Below, one piece after another: positions 1 through 7,990 of a stretch of 64,000 nucleotides of DNA (position 1 is its first letter; every line of letters begins with the position of its first letter). The position numbers and the translations under genes are program-made. The notes beneath the pieces are model-generated. The model saw only the letters and a program-made list of their open reading frames with translations, had not been told where the DNA came from and did no database searches. Source of the stretch: Solimonas variicoloris DSM 15731 (GTDB lineage Bacteria; Pseudomonadota; Gammaproteobacteria; Nevskiales; Nevskiaceae); NCBI RefSeq assembly GCF_000382285.1, contig NZ_KB907927.1, positions 248,001-312,000 of the forward strand. Direction: 5' to 3'.

Positions 1-1147
1 GGACGAGTCCGCGCTGGTCCTGCGCGGCTTCCTGCTGCTGTTCGATCCGCCGGAGCCCGGCATCGACGCGACGCTGCGCCGCCTCGCCGGACTCGGCGTG
101 TCGGCCAAGCTGATCACCGGCGACAGCCTCGCCGTGGCGCGCCACGTCGCGCAGGCGGTCGGCCTCGATCCGGAGCGCGTCATCGGCGGCGCCGAGCTGG
201 GCCAGACGCGCGACGAGGCGCTGTGGCAGCTGGCGCCGCGCACCAGCGTGTTCGCCGAGGTCGATCCCGGCCAGAAGGAGCGCATCATCCGCGCGCTGCA
301 GCGCAGCGGCCACGTCGTCGGCTTCCTCGGCGACGGCATCAACGATGCGCCGGCGCTGTACGCCGCCGACGTCGGCATCTCGGTCGACACCGCCGCCGAC
401 GTCGCCCGCGAGGCGGCCGACTTCGTGATGCTCGAACACGGTCTCGACGTCGTCTGCGAGGGCATCGAGGAAGGCCGGCGCACCTTCGCCAATACCCTCA
501 AGTACATCTTCGTCACGACCAGCGCCAACTTCGGCAACATGCTCAGCATGGCGGTGGCGACGACCTTCCTGCCGTTCCTGCCGCTGCTCGCCAAGCAGAT
601 CCTGCTCAACAATTTCTTGTCCGACATCCCGACGATGGGCCTAGCCGGCGACCGCGTCGACGACAGCTGGCAGCGCACGCCGCATCGCTGGGATCTGCGC
701 CAGGTCAAGCGCGTGATGGTGCGCCTCGGCGTGCTCAGCACGCTGTTCGATCTGCTGACCTTCGCGGTGCTGCTCGGCATCGCGCATGGCGATCCGGAGC
801 AGTTCCGCACCGCCTGGTTCATCGAGTCGCTGCTGACCGAGCTGCTAATCATCTTCGTGCTGCGCACGCGCGCGCCGTTCTACCGCAGCCGGCCGGCGCC
901 GGCGCTGCTGTGGGGTTCGGTCGCGATCGCGGCGCTCGGCATCGGCCTGCCTTACGTGCCGCTGATCGCGCGCGGCTTCGGCTTCGAGCCGCTGCCGCCG
1001 GCGCTGCTGGCGACGATGGTGGTGATCTCGCTGTCGTTCGCGCTGGTCTCCGAGCGCCTGAAGCGCGTGCTCTACGAGCCGCCCGCCACGCCGCCGCCCT
1101 CGCATGACCTGGATCAATGGCCGACGCCCACGCCCGTGAAAAGCTAG
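1..1147 (+). CDS. mgtA: Mg2+-transporting P-type ATPase, C-terminal part (cut by window edge)
   Basis: The reading frame is open from the first bases, so this is the 3' part of a larger gene. It starts in the phosphorylation/nucleotide domain (GFLLLFDPP, then the ITGDS motif) and continues through the hinge motif GDGINDAPAL into a C-terminal membrane domain with about six hydrophobic helices. The stretch LLNNFLSDIP followed by GDRVD is characteristic of the MgtA/MgtB type IIIB magnesium ATPases, which import Mg2+ across the inner membrane. The subgroup rests on that motif only; a related cation ATPase is possible. The stop overlaps the region just before the nitroreductase gene, so the two may be co-transcribed. 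The N-terminal domain, including the DKTGT aspartate, lies outside the window. Confidence 0.85.
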   Translation, partial: DESALVLRGFLLLFDPPEPGIDATLRRLAGLGVSAKLITGDSLAVARHVAQAVGLDPERVIGGAELGQTRDEALWQLAPRTSVFAEVDPGQKERIIRALQRSGHVVGFLGDGINDAPALYAADVGISVDTAADVAREAADFVMLEHGLDVVCEGIEEGRRTFANTLKYIFVTTSANFGNMLSMAVATTFLPFLPLLAKQILLNNFLSDIPTMGLAGDRVDDSWQRTPHRWDLRQVKRVMVRLGVLSTLFDLLTFAVLLGIAHGDPEQFRTAWFIESLLTELLIIFVLRTRAPFYRSRPAPALLWGSVAIAALGIGLPYVPLIARGFGFEPLPPALLATMVVISLSFALVSERLKRVLYEPPATPPPSHDLDQWPTPTPVKS

Positions 1148-1176
1148 CCGCCCCCCACGAGAACGGCAGAACCCGC

Positions 1177-1761
1177 ATGGACGTGATGAAGGCGATTTAC
1201 CACCGGCGCGCAGTCCGCCGCTACACCGGCCAGGAAGTGACGCGGGAGCTGATCGAAAACCTGATCGGTGATGCCGTGCAGGCGCCGAGTGCCTTCAATG
1301 TGCAGCCCTGGTCGTTCGCCGTGACGAGCGACGCCGCACTGCTGCGCCACATCGCCGCGCAGGTACGCCGCTATCTGGTCGAGACTGCCGATGCGGATTC
1401 GCAGCTGCTGCGCCTGATGCCCGAACTGCTCGACGAGAACTTCGACGTGTTCTACGGCGCACCGGCGCTGATCGTGATCTGCGCGACCGAGGACGGCGAA
1501 TGGATCGCCGAGGAATGCGGCATGGCGGCGCAGAACCTGATGCTCGCCGCCTGCGTGCAAAAGCTCGGCACCTGCTGCGTCGGCCTGGCGCGCGACTGGC
1601 TCGAACAGCCGGAGAGCAAGCAGCTGCTCGGCATCCCGGCCGAGTACCGGCCGATGCTGCCGATCATCGTCGGCTATCCGTACGGCGAGCAGCGCGCGAC
1701 GATGCCGCGCCGCGCGCCGGACATCCACTGGATGCCGTCGCGGGCCGCCGCCGGCGCCTGA
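1177..1761 (+). CDS. Nitroreductase family flavoprotein
   Basis: A 194-residue protein of the FMN-dependent nitroreductase fold, reducing nitro compounds, quinones or similar acceptors with NAD(P)H in the cytoplasm. The N-terminal AIYHRRAVRRYTG and the following QAPSAFNVQPW segment are the typical flavin-phosphate binding signatures, and the C-terminal GYPYGE motif is also family-like. An ATG at 1117 in the same frame would overlap the upstream ATPase by 31 bp; I chose 1177 because family members begin with M-D-x-x-x-A-I-x-x-R-R. The natural substrate cannot be read from the sequence. Such genes commonly sit in Anr/FNR-controlled islands, which fits the neighbourhood. Confidence 0.9.
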   Translation: MDVMKAIYHRRAVRRYTGQEVTRELIENLIGDAVQAPSAFNVQPWSFAVTSDAALLRHIAAQVRRYLVETADADSQLLRLMPELLDENFDVFYGAPALIVICATEDGEWIAEECGMAAQNLMLAACVQKLGTCCVGLARDWLEQPESKQLLGIPAEYRPMLPIIVGYPYGEQRATMPRRAPDIHWMPSRAAAGA

Positions 1762-1781
1762 GCGGCAGACCGGCGGCGACG

Positions 1782-2243
1782 TCAGACCCGCCAGTAGCGC
1801 TGCATTTCCAGATAGGTGAACGACGCCGACCAGGTCAGCAGCACGAAACCGGTCAATGCCTCGCTGCCGAGCACCAGGCGCAGCGGCCCGCGCGGCGCGA
1901 GATCACCGTAGCCGACCGTCGTGTAGGTGGTCGTCGACAGGTACACGGCATCGAGCAGACGCACCGGCTCGGTGCCGCCGATCGTGCCGAGCGCCGGGAA
2001 GTAGGTAAGCCCGTGAATGGCGAGGCCGAACAGCCAGATCTCGGCGATGTGCAGGCCGATGATGCAGAAGATCAGCAGCAGCACGCGCGAGCGTCCGGCC
2101 AGCCGCCAGCGTGGCGTCCAGGCATTGAGGCGCGCCAGGCCCTCGTAATGCATGCCGACCGCGGCCAGCACCAGCGCGACCGTGACCAGTACCGCGAGCC
2201 AGTGTTCGGGCGAGACGGCGGCGCTGAGAAGGTCGGGAGTCAT
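1782..2243 (-). CDS. Potassium channel-like membrane protein
   Basis: A 153-residue inner-membrane protein with hydrophobic helices at about residues 12-32 and 52-78, a pore loop carrying the K+ selectivity filter TTVGYGD (around residue 105-112), and a last helix at about 123-142. This is the two-pore-helix 'ion channel 2' architecture with one additional N-terminal helix. No cytoplasmic RCK/TrkA-N domain is attached, so gating is unknown. It faces away from the glycogen phosphorylase gene, and the 97-bp gap contains an FNR-like box whose centre lies 66 bp from this start codon. The potassium selectivity is inferred from the filter motif. Confidence 0.8.
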   Translation of the reverse strand: MTPDLLSAAVSPEHWLAVLVTVALVLAAVGMHYEGLARLNAWTPRWRLAGRSRVLLLIFCIIGLHIAEIWLFGLAIHGLTYFPALGTIGGTEPVRLLDAVYLSTTTYTTVGYGDLAPRGPLRLVLGSEALTGFVLLTWSASFTYLEMQRYWRV

Positions 2244-2302
2244 GCGGTTCCGAAGCCGTTCGGCAAGAGGGTCCAGGTAGCGGCGCAGGCTATCCCGCGC
2301 GC

Positions 2303-2316
2303 TTGACGGTCATCAA
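2303..2316. promoter_or_regulatory. FNR/Anr-like box between K+ channel and glgP
   Basis: TTGAC-GGTC-ATCAA matches the FNR/Anr consensus TTGAT-N4-ATCAA at nine of ten positions. Its centre is at 2309.5. On the plus strand the hexamer TATGCT (2339-2344) lies exactly 32 bp from the centre, which is where the -10 element of a class II FNR promoter belongs; on the minus strand the equivalent hexamer is CTACCT, which is poor. The box therefore more likely serves glgP, though it could also act on the channel gene. Confidence 0.6.
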
Positions 2317-2352
2317 GGCCGCGCGCCGCGCCAGGCCGTTATGCTGGCACGC

Positions 2353-4842
2353 ATGATCGATCTGCCTGCCCCGCTGTCGGCGCTCGACGCGCTCGCCCGC
2401 GACCTGCACTGGACCTGGAACCACGCCGGCGACGCCATGTGGTCGGCGGTCGATCCCGAGCTGTGGCGCCGCACGCAGAATCCGTGGACCGTGCTGGCGA
2501 ACCTGAGCGTCGAACGGGCCACGGCGCTGGCCGCGGACGCGGGCTTCCTGGCGATGCTCGCCGATGTCGTCGCCGAGCGTCGCCAGTATCTCGAATCGCC
2601 GGGCGCCTTCGCGCGCCGTGCCGACGCCGAACGCCTGAAGGGCATCGCCTTCTTCAGCATGGAATTCGGTCTCAGCGAGGCGCTGCCGATCTATGCCGGC
2701 GGCCTCGGCATCCTCGCCGGCGATTACCTGAAGGCGGCCAGCGACCTCGGCGTGCCGGCGGTCGGCATCGGGCTGCTCTACGCGCAGGGTTATCTGCGCC
2801 AGTCGATCGACCGCGAGCACCGCCAGCGCGAGTCCTATCCGTACAACGATCCCGCCAATCTGCCGCTGCAGCGCGTGCGCGGCGCCGACGGCTCGCCGCT
2901 GAGCCTGCCTCTGCCGCTGCCCGGCCGCATGCTGCGCGTGCGCGTCTGGGAGGCGCGCGTCGGCCGCACGCGCCTGTACCTGCTCGACAGCAACGATCCG
3001 GCCAACGGCGATACCGACCGCGGCATCACTTCGCGGCTGTACGGCGACGGCACCGAGACGCGCCTGCTGCAGCAGCTGATGCTCGGCATCTGCGGCTGGT
3101 CGCTGGTCGAGACGCTCGGCCTGCCGATCGACTTCTGCCACATCAACGAGGGCCATGCCGCGTTCGCGGTGCTGGAGCGCGCGCGCCGCTTCATGCGCCG
3201 CAACGGCACCAGCTTCCTCGACGCGCTGTGGGCGACGCGGCCGGCCAACCTGTTCACCACGCACACCGCAGTCGGCGCCGCGTTCGACGCCTTCGAGCCG
3301 TCGCTGTTGCAGCAGTACGCGTCGCTGGTCGAGCAGCAGTTCGGCGAGTCGGTCGAGACCCTGCTGGCGCTCGGCCAGCGCCGCCCGGGCGATCCGCAGT
3401 CGCCGTTCGAGCCGGCCTGTCTGGCGCTGCGCGGCTGCGGCAACGTCAACGCCGTCAGCCGGCTGCACGGCAGTGTCAGTCGCCGCCTGTTCGCCGAGCT
3501 GTATCCGCGCTGGCCGGTCGACGAAGTGCCGATCGGCCACGTCACCAACGGCGTGCACGTGCCGACCTGGGATTCGCGCTGGGCCGACGAGATGTGGACG
3601 CGGACCTGCGGCAAGCAGCGCTGGTCCGCCGGCATCGAGACGCTGTCCGTCGCGATCGCCGCGGTCGACGACGCCAGCCTGTGGTCGATGGCCGCGCAGC
3701 GGCGCAACGAGCTGGTCGAACGCGTGCGCACGCGACTCGCCGCGCATCTGACGCAGCGCGGCGCGGCGCCGGAACAGATCGCCGCGGCCGCCGACGTGCT
3801 CGACGCCAACGTGCTGACGATCGGCTTCGCGCGCCGCTTCACCGGCTACAAGCGGCCGGATCTGCTGCTCGGCGATCGCGACCGCCTGCGCCGCCTGTTG
3901 TGCGATCCGCAGCGGCCGGTGCAGCTGCTGATCGCCGGTCTCGCGCATCCCAACGACCTCGAAGCCAAGGACATGATCCGGCGCTGGGTCGACTTCGCCA
4001 ACGAGCCGGCGATGCGCGGACGTGTCGTCTTTCTCGAGAACTACGATCTCGGCCTCGCCCAGCAACTGGTGCAGGGCGTCGATCTGTGGCTCAACACGCC
4101 GGTGCGCGGCCGCGAGGCTTGCGGCACCAGCGGCATGAAGGTGCTGGCCAACGGCGGACTCAACCTGTCGACGCTCGACGGCTGGTGGGACGAAGCCTAT
4201 GCCGAGGACGCCGGCTGGGTGATCGGCGACCGCGTCGAGACGCGCGACGACGATGGCGATGCCGCCGCCCTCTACGCCGTGCTCGAGGAAGACGTGGTGC
4301 CGGCCTTCTACACCCGCGACGCCAGCGGCCTGCCGCGCGACTGGGTGCGGCGCATGCGTCACAGCATGGCGCTGCTGACGCCGCGCTACAGCAGCAACCG
4401 CATGCTGCTCGAATACGTCGAGGACTATTACCGGCCGGGCACCGAGCTGGCGCGCCGCCGCAGCGCCGACGGCGCCCGCCCCGCACAGGCGCTGCGCAGC
4501 TGGCACGAAGGCCTCGCGCACGCCTGGCCGCAGATCCACTTCGGCGAACCGCAGCTGCTCGGCGAGGGTCCGGCGCGGCGGCTGCGCGTCGCCGTCTATC
4601 TCGGCGACGTGGCGGCCGGCGACGTGCGCGTCGAGCTCTATGCCGACGCCGACCGCGGACACGCCGCCGAGCACATCGTGATGAGCCGCGGCGAAGCGGT
4701 GGTCGGCGCGCACAACGGCTATTTCTACGAGGCCGCACTGCCCGGCCCTCGCCCGGCGGCGCACTACACGCCGCGCGCCGTCGCCCAGCATGGCCAGGAT
4801 CTGCTGCCGTCCGAGGTACGACTGATCGCCTGGCAGCGCTGA
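2353..4842 (+). CDS. glgP: Alpha-glucan (glycogen) phosphorylase, short DUF3417-type
   Basis: About 829 residues. It releases glucose-1-phosphate from glycogen or maltodextrin using pyridoxal phosphate. The family hallmarks are present in order: an N-terminal DUF3417 segment (DLHWTWNHAGD), EFGLSEALPIYAGGLG, HINEGHAAF, FARRFTGYKRPDLL, and the PLP site CGTSGMKVLANGG with the Schiff-base lysine near residue 600. Two ATGs compete, 2341 and 2353. I prefer 2353 because the predicted -10 of the FNR-type promoter covers 2339-2344, which would put the transcription start next to 2353; neither has a convincing Shine-Dalgarno sequence. The gene opens a run of carbon-storage genes that supply hexose and triose phosphates under low oxygen. 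Confidence 0.93.
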   Translation: MIDLPAPLSALDALARDLHWTWNHAGDAMWSAVDPELWRRTQNPWTVLANLSVERATALAADAGFLAMLADVVAERRQYLESPGAFARRADAERLKGIAFFSMEFGLSEALPIYAGGLGILAGDYLKAASDLGVPAVGIGLLYAQGYLRQSIDREHRQRESYPYNDPANLPLQRVRGADGSPLSLPLPLPGRMLRVRVWEARVGRTRLYLLDSNDPANGDTDRGITSRLYGDGTETRLLQQLMLGICGWSLVETLGLPIDFCHINEGHAAFAVLERARRFMRRNGTSFLDALWATRPANLFTTHTAVGAAFDAFEPSLLQQYASLVEQQFGESVETLLALGQRRPGDPQSPFEPACLALRGCGNVNAVSRLHGSVSRRLFAELYPRWPVDEVPIGHVTNGVHVPTWDSRWADEMWTRTCGKQRWSAGIETLSVAIAAVDDASLWSMAAQRRNELVERVRTRLAAHLTQRGAAPEQIAAAADVLDANVLTIGFARRFTGYKRPDLLLGDRDRLRRLLCDPQRPVQLLIAGLAHPNDLEAKDMIRRWVDFANEPAMRGRVVFLENYDLGLAQQLVQGVDLWLNTPVRGREACGTSGMKVLANGGLNLSTLDGWWDEAYAEDAGWVIGDRVETRDDDGDAAALYAVLEEDVVPAFYTRDASGLPRDWVRRMRHSMALLTPRYSSNRMLLEYVEDYYRPGTELARRRSADGARPAQALRSWHEGLAHAWPQIHFGEPQLLGEGPARRLRVAVYLGDVAAGDVRVELYADADRGHAAEHIVMSRGEAVVGAHNGYFYEAALPGPRPAAHYTPRAVAQHGQDLLPSEVRLIAWQR

Positions 4843-4945
4843 CGGCGGCGTCGGCTGCCATCGGTGTGGTATCGAACAGTCGAGGCCGGTCGCGTCGCCG
4901 ATGCTGACAACGGCCGGATCCGCGGCCGCCTGCAGGCAGACGTTC

Positions 4946-6433
4946 ATGAAAAATCCGCCACGACTGAGCCGCACGGCGCGGACCAAGGCGATCGTGCCGG
5001 TCATCCTCTGCGGCGGCAGCGGCACGCGCCTGTGGCCGCTGTCGCGCGAGCAGCATCCGAAACAGTTCCTGCCGCTGCTCGGCGCACAGAGCCTGTTCCA
5101 GGACACCGTGCGGCGCACCACGCGCATCGACCACGCGCTCGGACCGGTGGTGGTCGGCGCCGCCGCGCAGCGCTTCATGCTCGCCGGGCAGCTGCACGAG
5201 GCGCAGGTCGACGATGCCGTGCTACTGCTCGAACCCGAAGCGCGCAACACCGCGCCGGCGATCGCCGCCGCCGCGCATTTCGTCGCCGAAGCCTTCGGGC
5301 CGGAGGCGCTGGTCTTCGTGATGGCCGCCGACCACGCGATCGCCGACACCGACGCCTTCGTGGCGGCGACCGCGGCGGCGGCCGCCGCCGCCGAGCAGGG
5401 CTACATCGTCACCTTCGGCATCAAGCCGACACGGCCGGAAACCGGCTACGGCTACGTCAAGGTGCGCGGCGGCGGCGGACCGGCCGGCGCGCAGGCGGTC
5501 GACGGCTTCGTCGAGAAGCCGACGCTCGAACGCGCCCGGCAGTTCATCGAACAGGGCGACCATTACTGGAACGGCGGCCTGTTCCTGTTCCGTGCCGGGC
5601 GCTTCCTCAGCGAGCTGCGCCGCTTCGATCCGGACACCCATCTGCGCACGCGCGAAGCGCTCGAGCGCGCGCGCCGTGACGGCGGCGCGATCAGCCTGGA
5701 CGCCGAGGCCTGGCACGCCTGCCGCAACGAATCGGTCGACTATGCGGTGATGGAGAAGACCGATCGCCTGGCGCTGGTGCCGCTCGACGCCGGCTGGGAC
5801 GACGTCGGCTCGTGGAGCTTCCTCGAACGCGTGCCGGCGACCGACGGCGACGACAACCACGCGCGCGGCGACGTCTTGCTCGAGGACGCGCACCGCAACC
5901 TTGTGCATGCGAGCGGCCGTCTGGTCGCCCTGGTCGGCGTCGACGATCACGTCGTCGTCGAGACCGGCGACGCGGTGCTGGTGATGGCCAAGGACCGCGT
6001 CCAGGACGTCCGCAAAGTCGTGCAGACGCTCAGGCAGCGCCGCCGCGCCGAGGCCGAGGTGCACCAGCGCGTCTACCGCCCGTGGGGCTACTACGAGACG
6101 ATCGCCGGCGGCGAGCGCTTCCAGGTCAAGCGTATCTCGGTCAATCCGGGCGCGCAGCTGTCGCTGCAGATGCACTTTCACCGCGCCGAGCACTGGGTCG
6201 TGGTGAAAGGCACGGCGCGCGTCAGCTGCGGCGACAAGAGCTTCATCGTCGCCGAGGACCAGTCGACCTACATCCCGCTCGGCAACACGCACCGCCTCGA
6301 GAATCCCGGCAAGGTGCCGCTCGAGCTGATCGAGGTACAGACCGGCTGCTATCTCGGCGAGGACGACATCGTGCGCCTCAGCGACAGCTACGGCCGCGTC
6401 GAGCCGGTCGCGGCACCGACCGGCGGAGCCTGA
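4946..6433 (+). CDS. manC: Mannose-1-phosphate guanylyltransferase / mannose-6-phosphate isomerase
   Basis: A bifunctional enzyme of the ManC/AlgA type making GDP-mannose for polysaccharides. The N-terminal nucleotidyltransferase carries [17 protein letters not shown] and the EKPT motif; the C-terminal cupin domain (from about residue 360) carries YRPWGYYE, the metal ligands in [13 protein letters not shown] and the [11 protein letters not shown] segment of type II phosphomannose isomerases. Length is usual for the family (about 480-500 residues). An in-frame ATG at 4901 would add 15 residues with no family resemblance; neither start has a clear ribosome binding site. Only 4 bp separate it from the phosphomannomutase gene, so the two form an operon providing consecutive steps. 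Confidence 0.93.
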   Translation: MKNPPRLSRTARTKAIVPVILCGGSGTRLWPLSREQHPKQFLPLLGAQSLFQDTVRRTTRIDHALGPVVVGAAAQRFMLAGQLHEAQVDDAVLLLEPEARNTAPAIAAAAHFVAEAFGPEALVFVMAADHAIADTDAFVAATAAAAAAAEQGYIVTFGIKPTRPETGYGYVKVRGGGGPAGAQAVDGFVEKPTLERARQFIEQGDHYWNGGLFLFRAGRFLSELRRFDPDTHLRTREALERARRDGGAISLDAEAWHACRNESVDYAVMEKTDRLALVPLDAGWDDVGSWSFLERVPATDGDDNHARGDVLLEDAHRNLVHASGRLVALVGVDDHVVVETGDAVLVMAKDRVQDVRKVVQTLRQRRRAEAEVHQRVYRPWGYYETIAGGERFQVKRISVNPGAQLSLQMHFHRAEHWVVVKGTARVSCGDKSFIVAEDQSTYIPLGNTHRLENPGKVPLELIEVQTGCYLGEDDIVRLSDSYGRVEPVAAPTGGA

Positions 6434-6437
6434 AGCC

Positions 6438-7847
6438 GTGGCCGTCGCTTCGCGCGCCGCCATGCCGGCCGTGGCCGAGGCCTCGCTGGCATGCTTCAAG
6501 GCCTACGACATCCGCGGCCGCGTGCCGGACGAGCTCAACGAGACGCTCGTCTACCGGCTCGGGCTCGCCTACGCGCGGCGCTTCGGCGCGCGCCGCGTCG
6601 CGGTCGGCTGCGACGTCCGCCAGAGCAGTCCGATGCTCGTCGCGGCGCTCGCCAAGGGCCTCGACGACGGCGGCGCCGAGGTCTTCGACATCGGCCTGTG
6701 CGGCACCGAGGAGATCTACTTCGCCGCGTTCCAGCCCGGCATCGACGGCGGCATCATGGTCACCGCCTCGCACAACCCGATCGAGTACAACGGGCTCAAG
6801 CTGGTGCGCGGCGGCGCGCGGCCGATCTCCGGCGATTCCGGCCTGCGCGATCTGGAAGCCGACGTGCTCGCCTCGACCGCCGAGCCGAAGGACGGTCCGG
6901 CACGCACCCGGCTGATCTCCTTCCGCGAGCGCTACGTCGCGCATCTGCTCGGTTATCTCGGCGACGCGGCCCAGCGCGCCGCGCTCAAGCCGCTGACGAT
7001 CGCCGTCAATCCCGGCAACGGCGGCGCCGGCCTCGTCGTCGATGCGCTGGCGCCGCACCTGCCGTTTCGCATCGAACGTCTCCACGCGCGTCCGGACGGC
7101 CACTTCCCGAACGGCATTCCGAATCCGCTGCTGCCGCAGAATCGCGGCGCCACCGCCGATTTCGTGCGCGCGACCGGCGCCGACTTCGGCGTCGCCTGGG
7201 ACGGCGACTTCGACCGCTGCTTCCTGTTCGACGAGCACGGCACGTTCATCGAGGGTTACTACATCGTCGGCCTGCTCGCCGAGGCGATGCTGCGCCGGCA
7301 TCCCGGCGCGAAGATCATCCACGACCCGCGTCTGACCTGGAACACGATCGACATCGTCCGCCGCGCCGGCGGCGTGCCGGTGCAGAGCAAGACCGGCCAT
7401 GCCTTCATCAAGGAACGCATGCGCGCCGAGAACGCCGTCTACGGCGGCGAGATGAGCGCGCACCACTACTTCCGCGACTTCGCCTACTGCGACAACGGCA
7501 CGATCCCGTGGCTGCTGGTCGCGCAGCTGATCAGCGACAGCGGCATGCCGCTGTCGGCGCTGGTCGGCGAGCGCATGCAGCGATTTCCGGCCAGCGGCGA
7601 GATCAACCGCACGGTCGCCGACATCGGCGCGGTGCTGGCCGCGGTCGAGGCGCGCTACGCGCCCGGCGCGCTGCGCGTCGAACACATCGACGGCCTGTCG
7701 GTGGCGTTCGCCGACTGGCGCTTCAACCTGCGCGGCTCGAACACCGAGCCGGTGCTGCGCCTCAACGTCGAATCGCGCGGCGACGCGCCGCTGATGCGTG
7801 AACGCACGCACGAACTGCTGGCGCTGATCGGCGGCACGCCGGGCTGA
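6438..7847 (+). CDS. manB: Phosphomannomutase / phosphoglucomutase
   Basis: An alpha-D-phosphohexomutase of the AlgC/ManB type (469 residues from the GTG at 6438; an ATG at 6462 is an alternative start). It interconverts mannose-6-phosphate and mannose-1-phosphate, and probably the glucose phosphates. Visible motifs are [11 protein letters not shown] near the N-terminus, the catalytic phosphoserine loop [11 protein letters not shown], the metal-binding loop [12 protein letters not shown], the sugar-binding [12 protein letters not shown] and the phosphate-binding [12 protein letters not shown]. Together with the preceding ManC it makes GDP-mannose, and through its glucose activity it can also link glycogen phosphorolysis to hexose metabolism. 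Confidence 0.93.
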   Translation: MAVASRAAMPAVAEASLACFKAYDIRGRVPDELNETLVYRLGLAYARRFGARRVAVGCDVRQSSPMLVAALAKGLDDGGAEVFDIGLCGTEEIYFAAFQPGIDGGIMVTASHNPIEYNGLKLVRGGARPISGDSGLRDLEADVLASTAEPKDGPARTRLISFRERYVAHLLGYLGDAAQRAALKPLTIAVNPGNGGAGLVVDALAPHLPFRIERLHARPDGHFPNGIPNPLLPQNRGATADFVRATGADFGVAWDGDFDRCFLFDEHGTFIEGYYIVGLLAEAMLRRHPGAKIIHDPRLTWNTIDIVRRAGGVPVQSKTGHAFIKERMRAENAVYGGEMSAHHYFRDFAYCDNGTIPWLLVAQLISDSGMPLSALVGERMQRFPASGEINRTVADIGAVLAAVEARYAPGALRVEHIDGLSVAFADWRFNLRGSNTEPVLRLNVESRGDAPLMRERTHELLALIGGTPG

Positions 7848-7859
7848 AGCCGCGGACGA

Positions 7860-7873
7860 TTGACGATCGTCAA
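7860..7873 (+). promoter_or_regulatory. FNR/Anr-like box upstream of ppsA
   Basis: TTGAC-GATC-GTCAA is a perfect inverted repeat and matches the FNR/Anr pattern at eight of ten positions. It lies 12 bp after the manB stop and its centre is about 124 bp before the ppsA ATG. At the class II distance (7896-7901) the hexamer is GAAGCT, a weak -10. A leader of roughly 80 nt would follow. The palindrome is directly visible; regulation is inference. Confidence 0.55.
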
Positions 7874-7990
7874 TGCTGCCCTGATCCCGCGGGCGGAAGC
7901 TGATCGGAACCGTGGCGGCAGCGCCGCTATGTTCTTCCCCCAGAGCTGTCCGGCGCCCCCCGGCCGCCGCAGCGCCGTCGCGAGGTCGTC

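Noticed and set aside
2290-5349. A continuous minus-strand frame of more than 1000 codons opposite glgP and manC
   Set aside because: Composition is arginine/alanine/glycine-rich without any motif, and it lies opposite two clear enzymes; it is a product of high GC.
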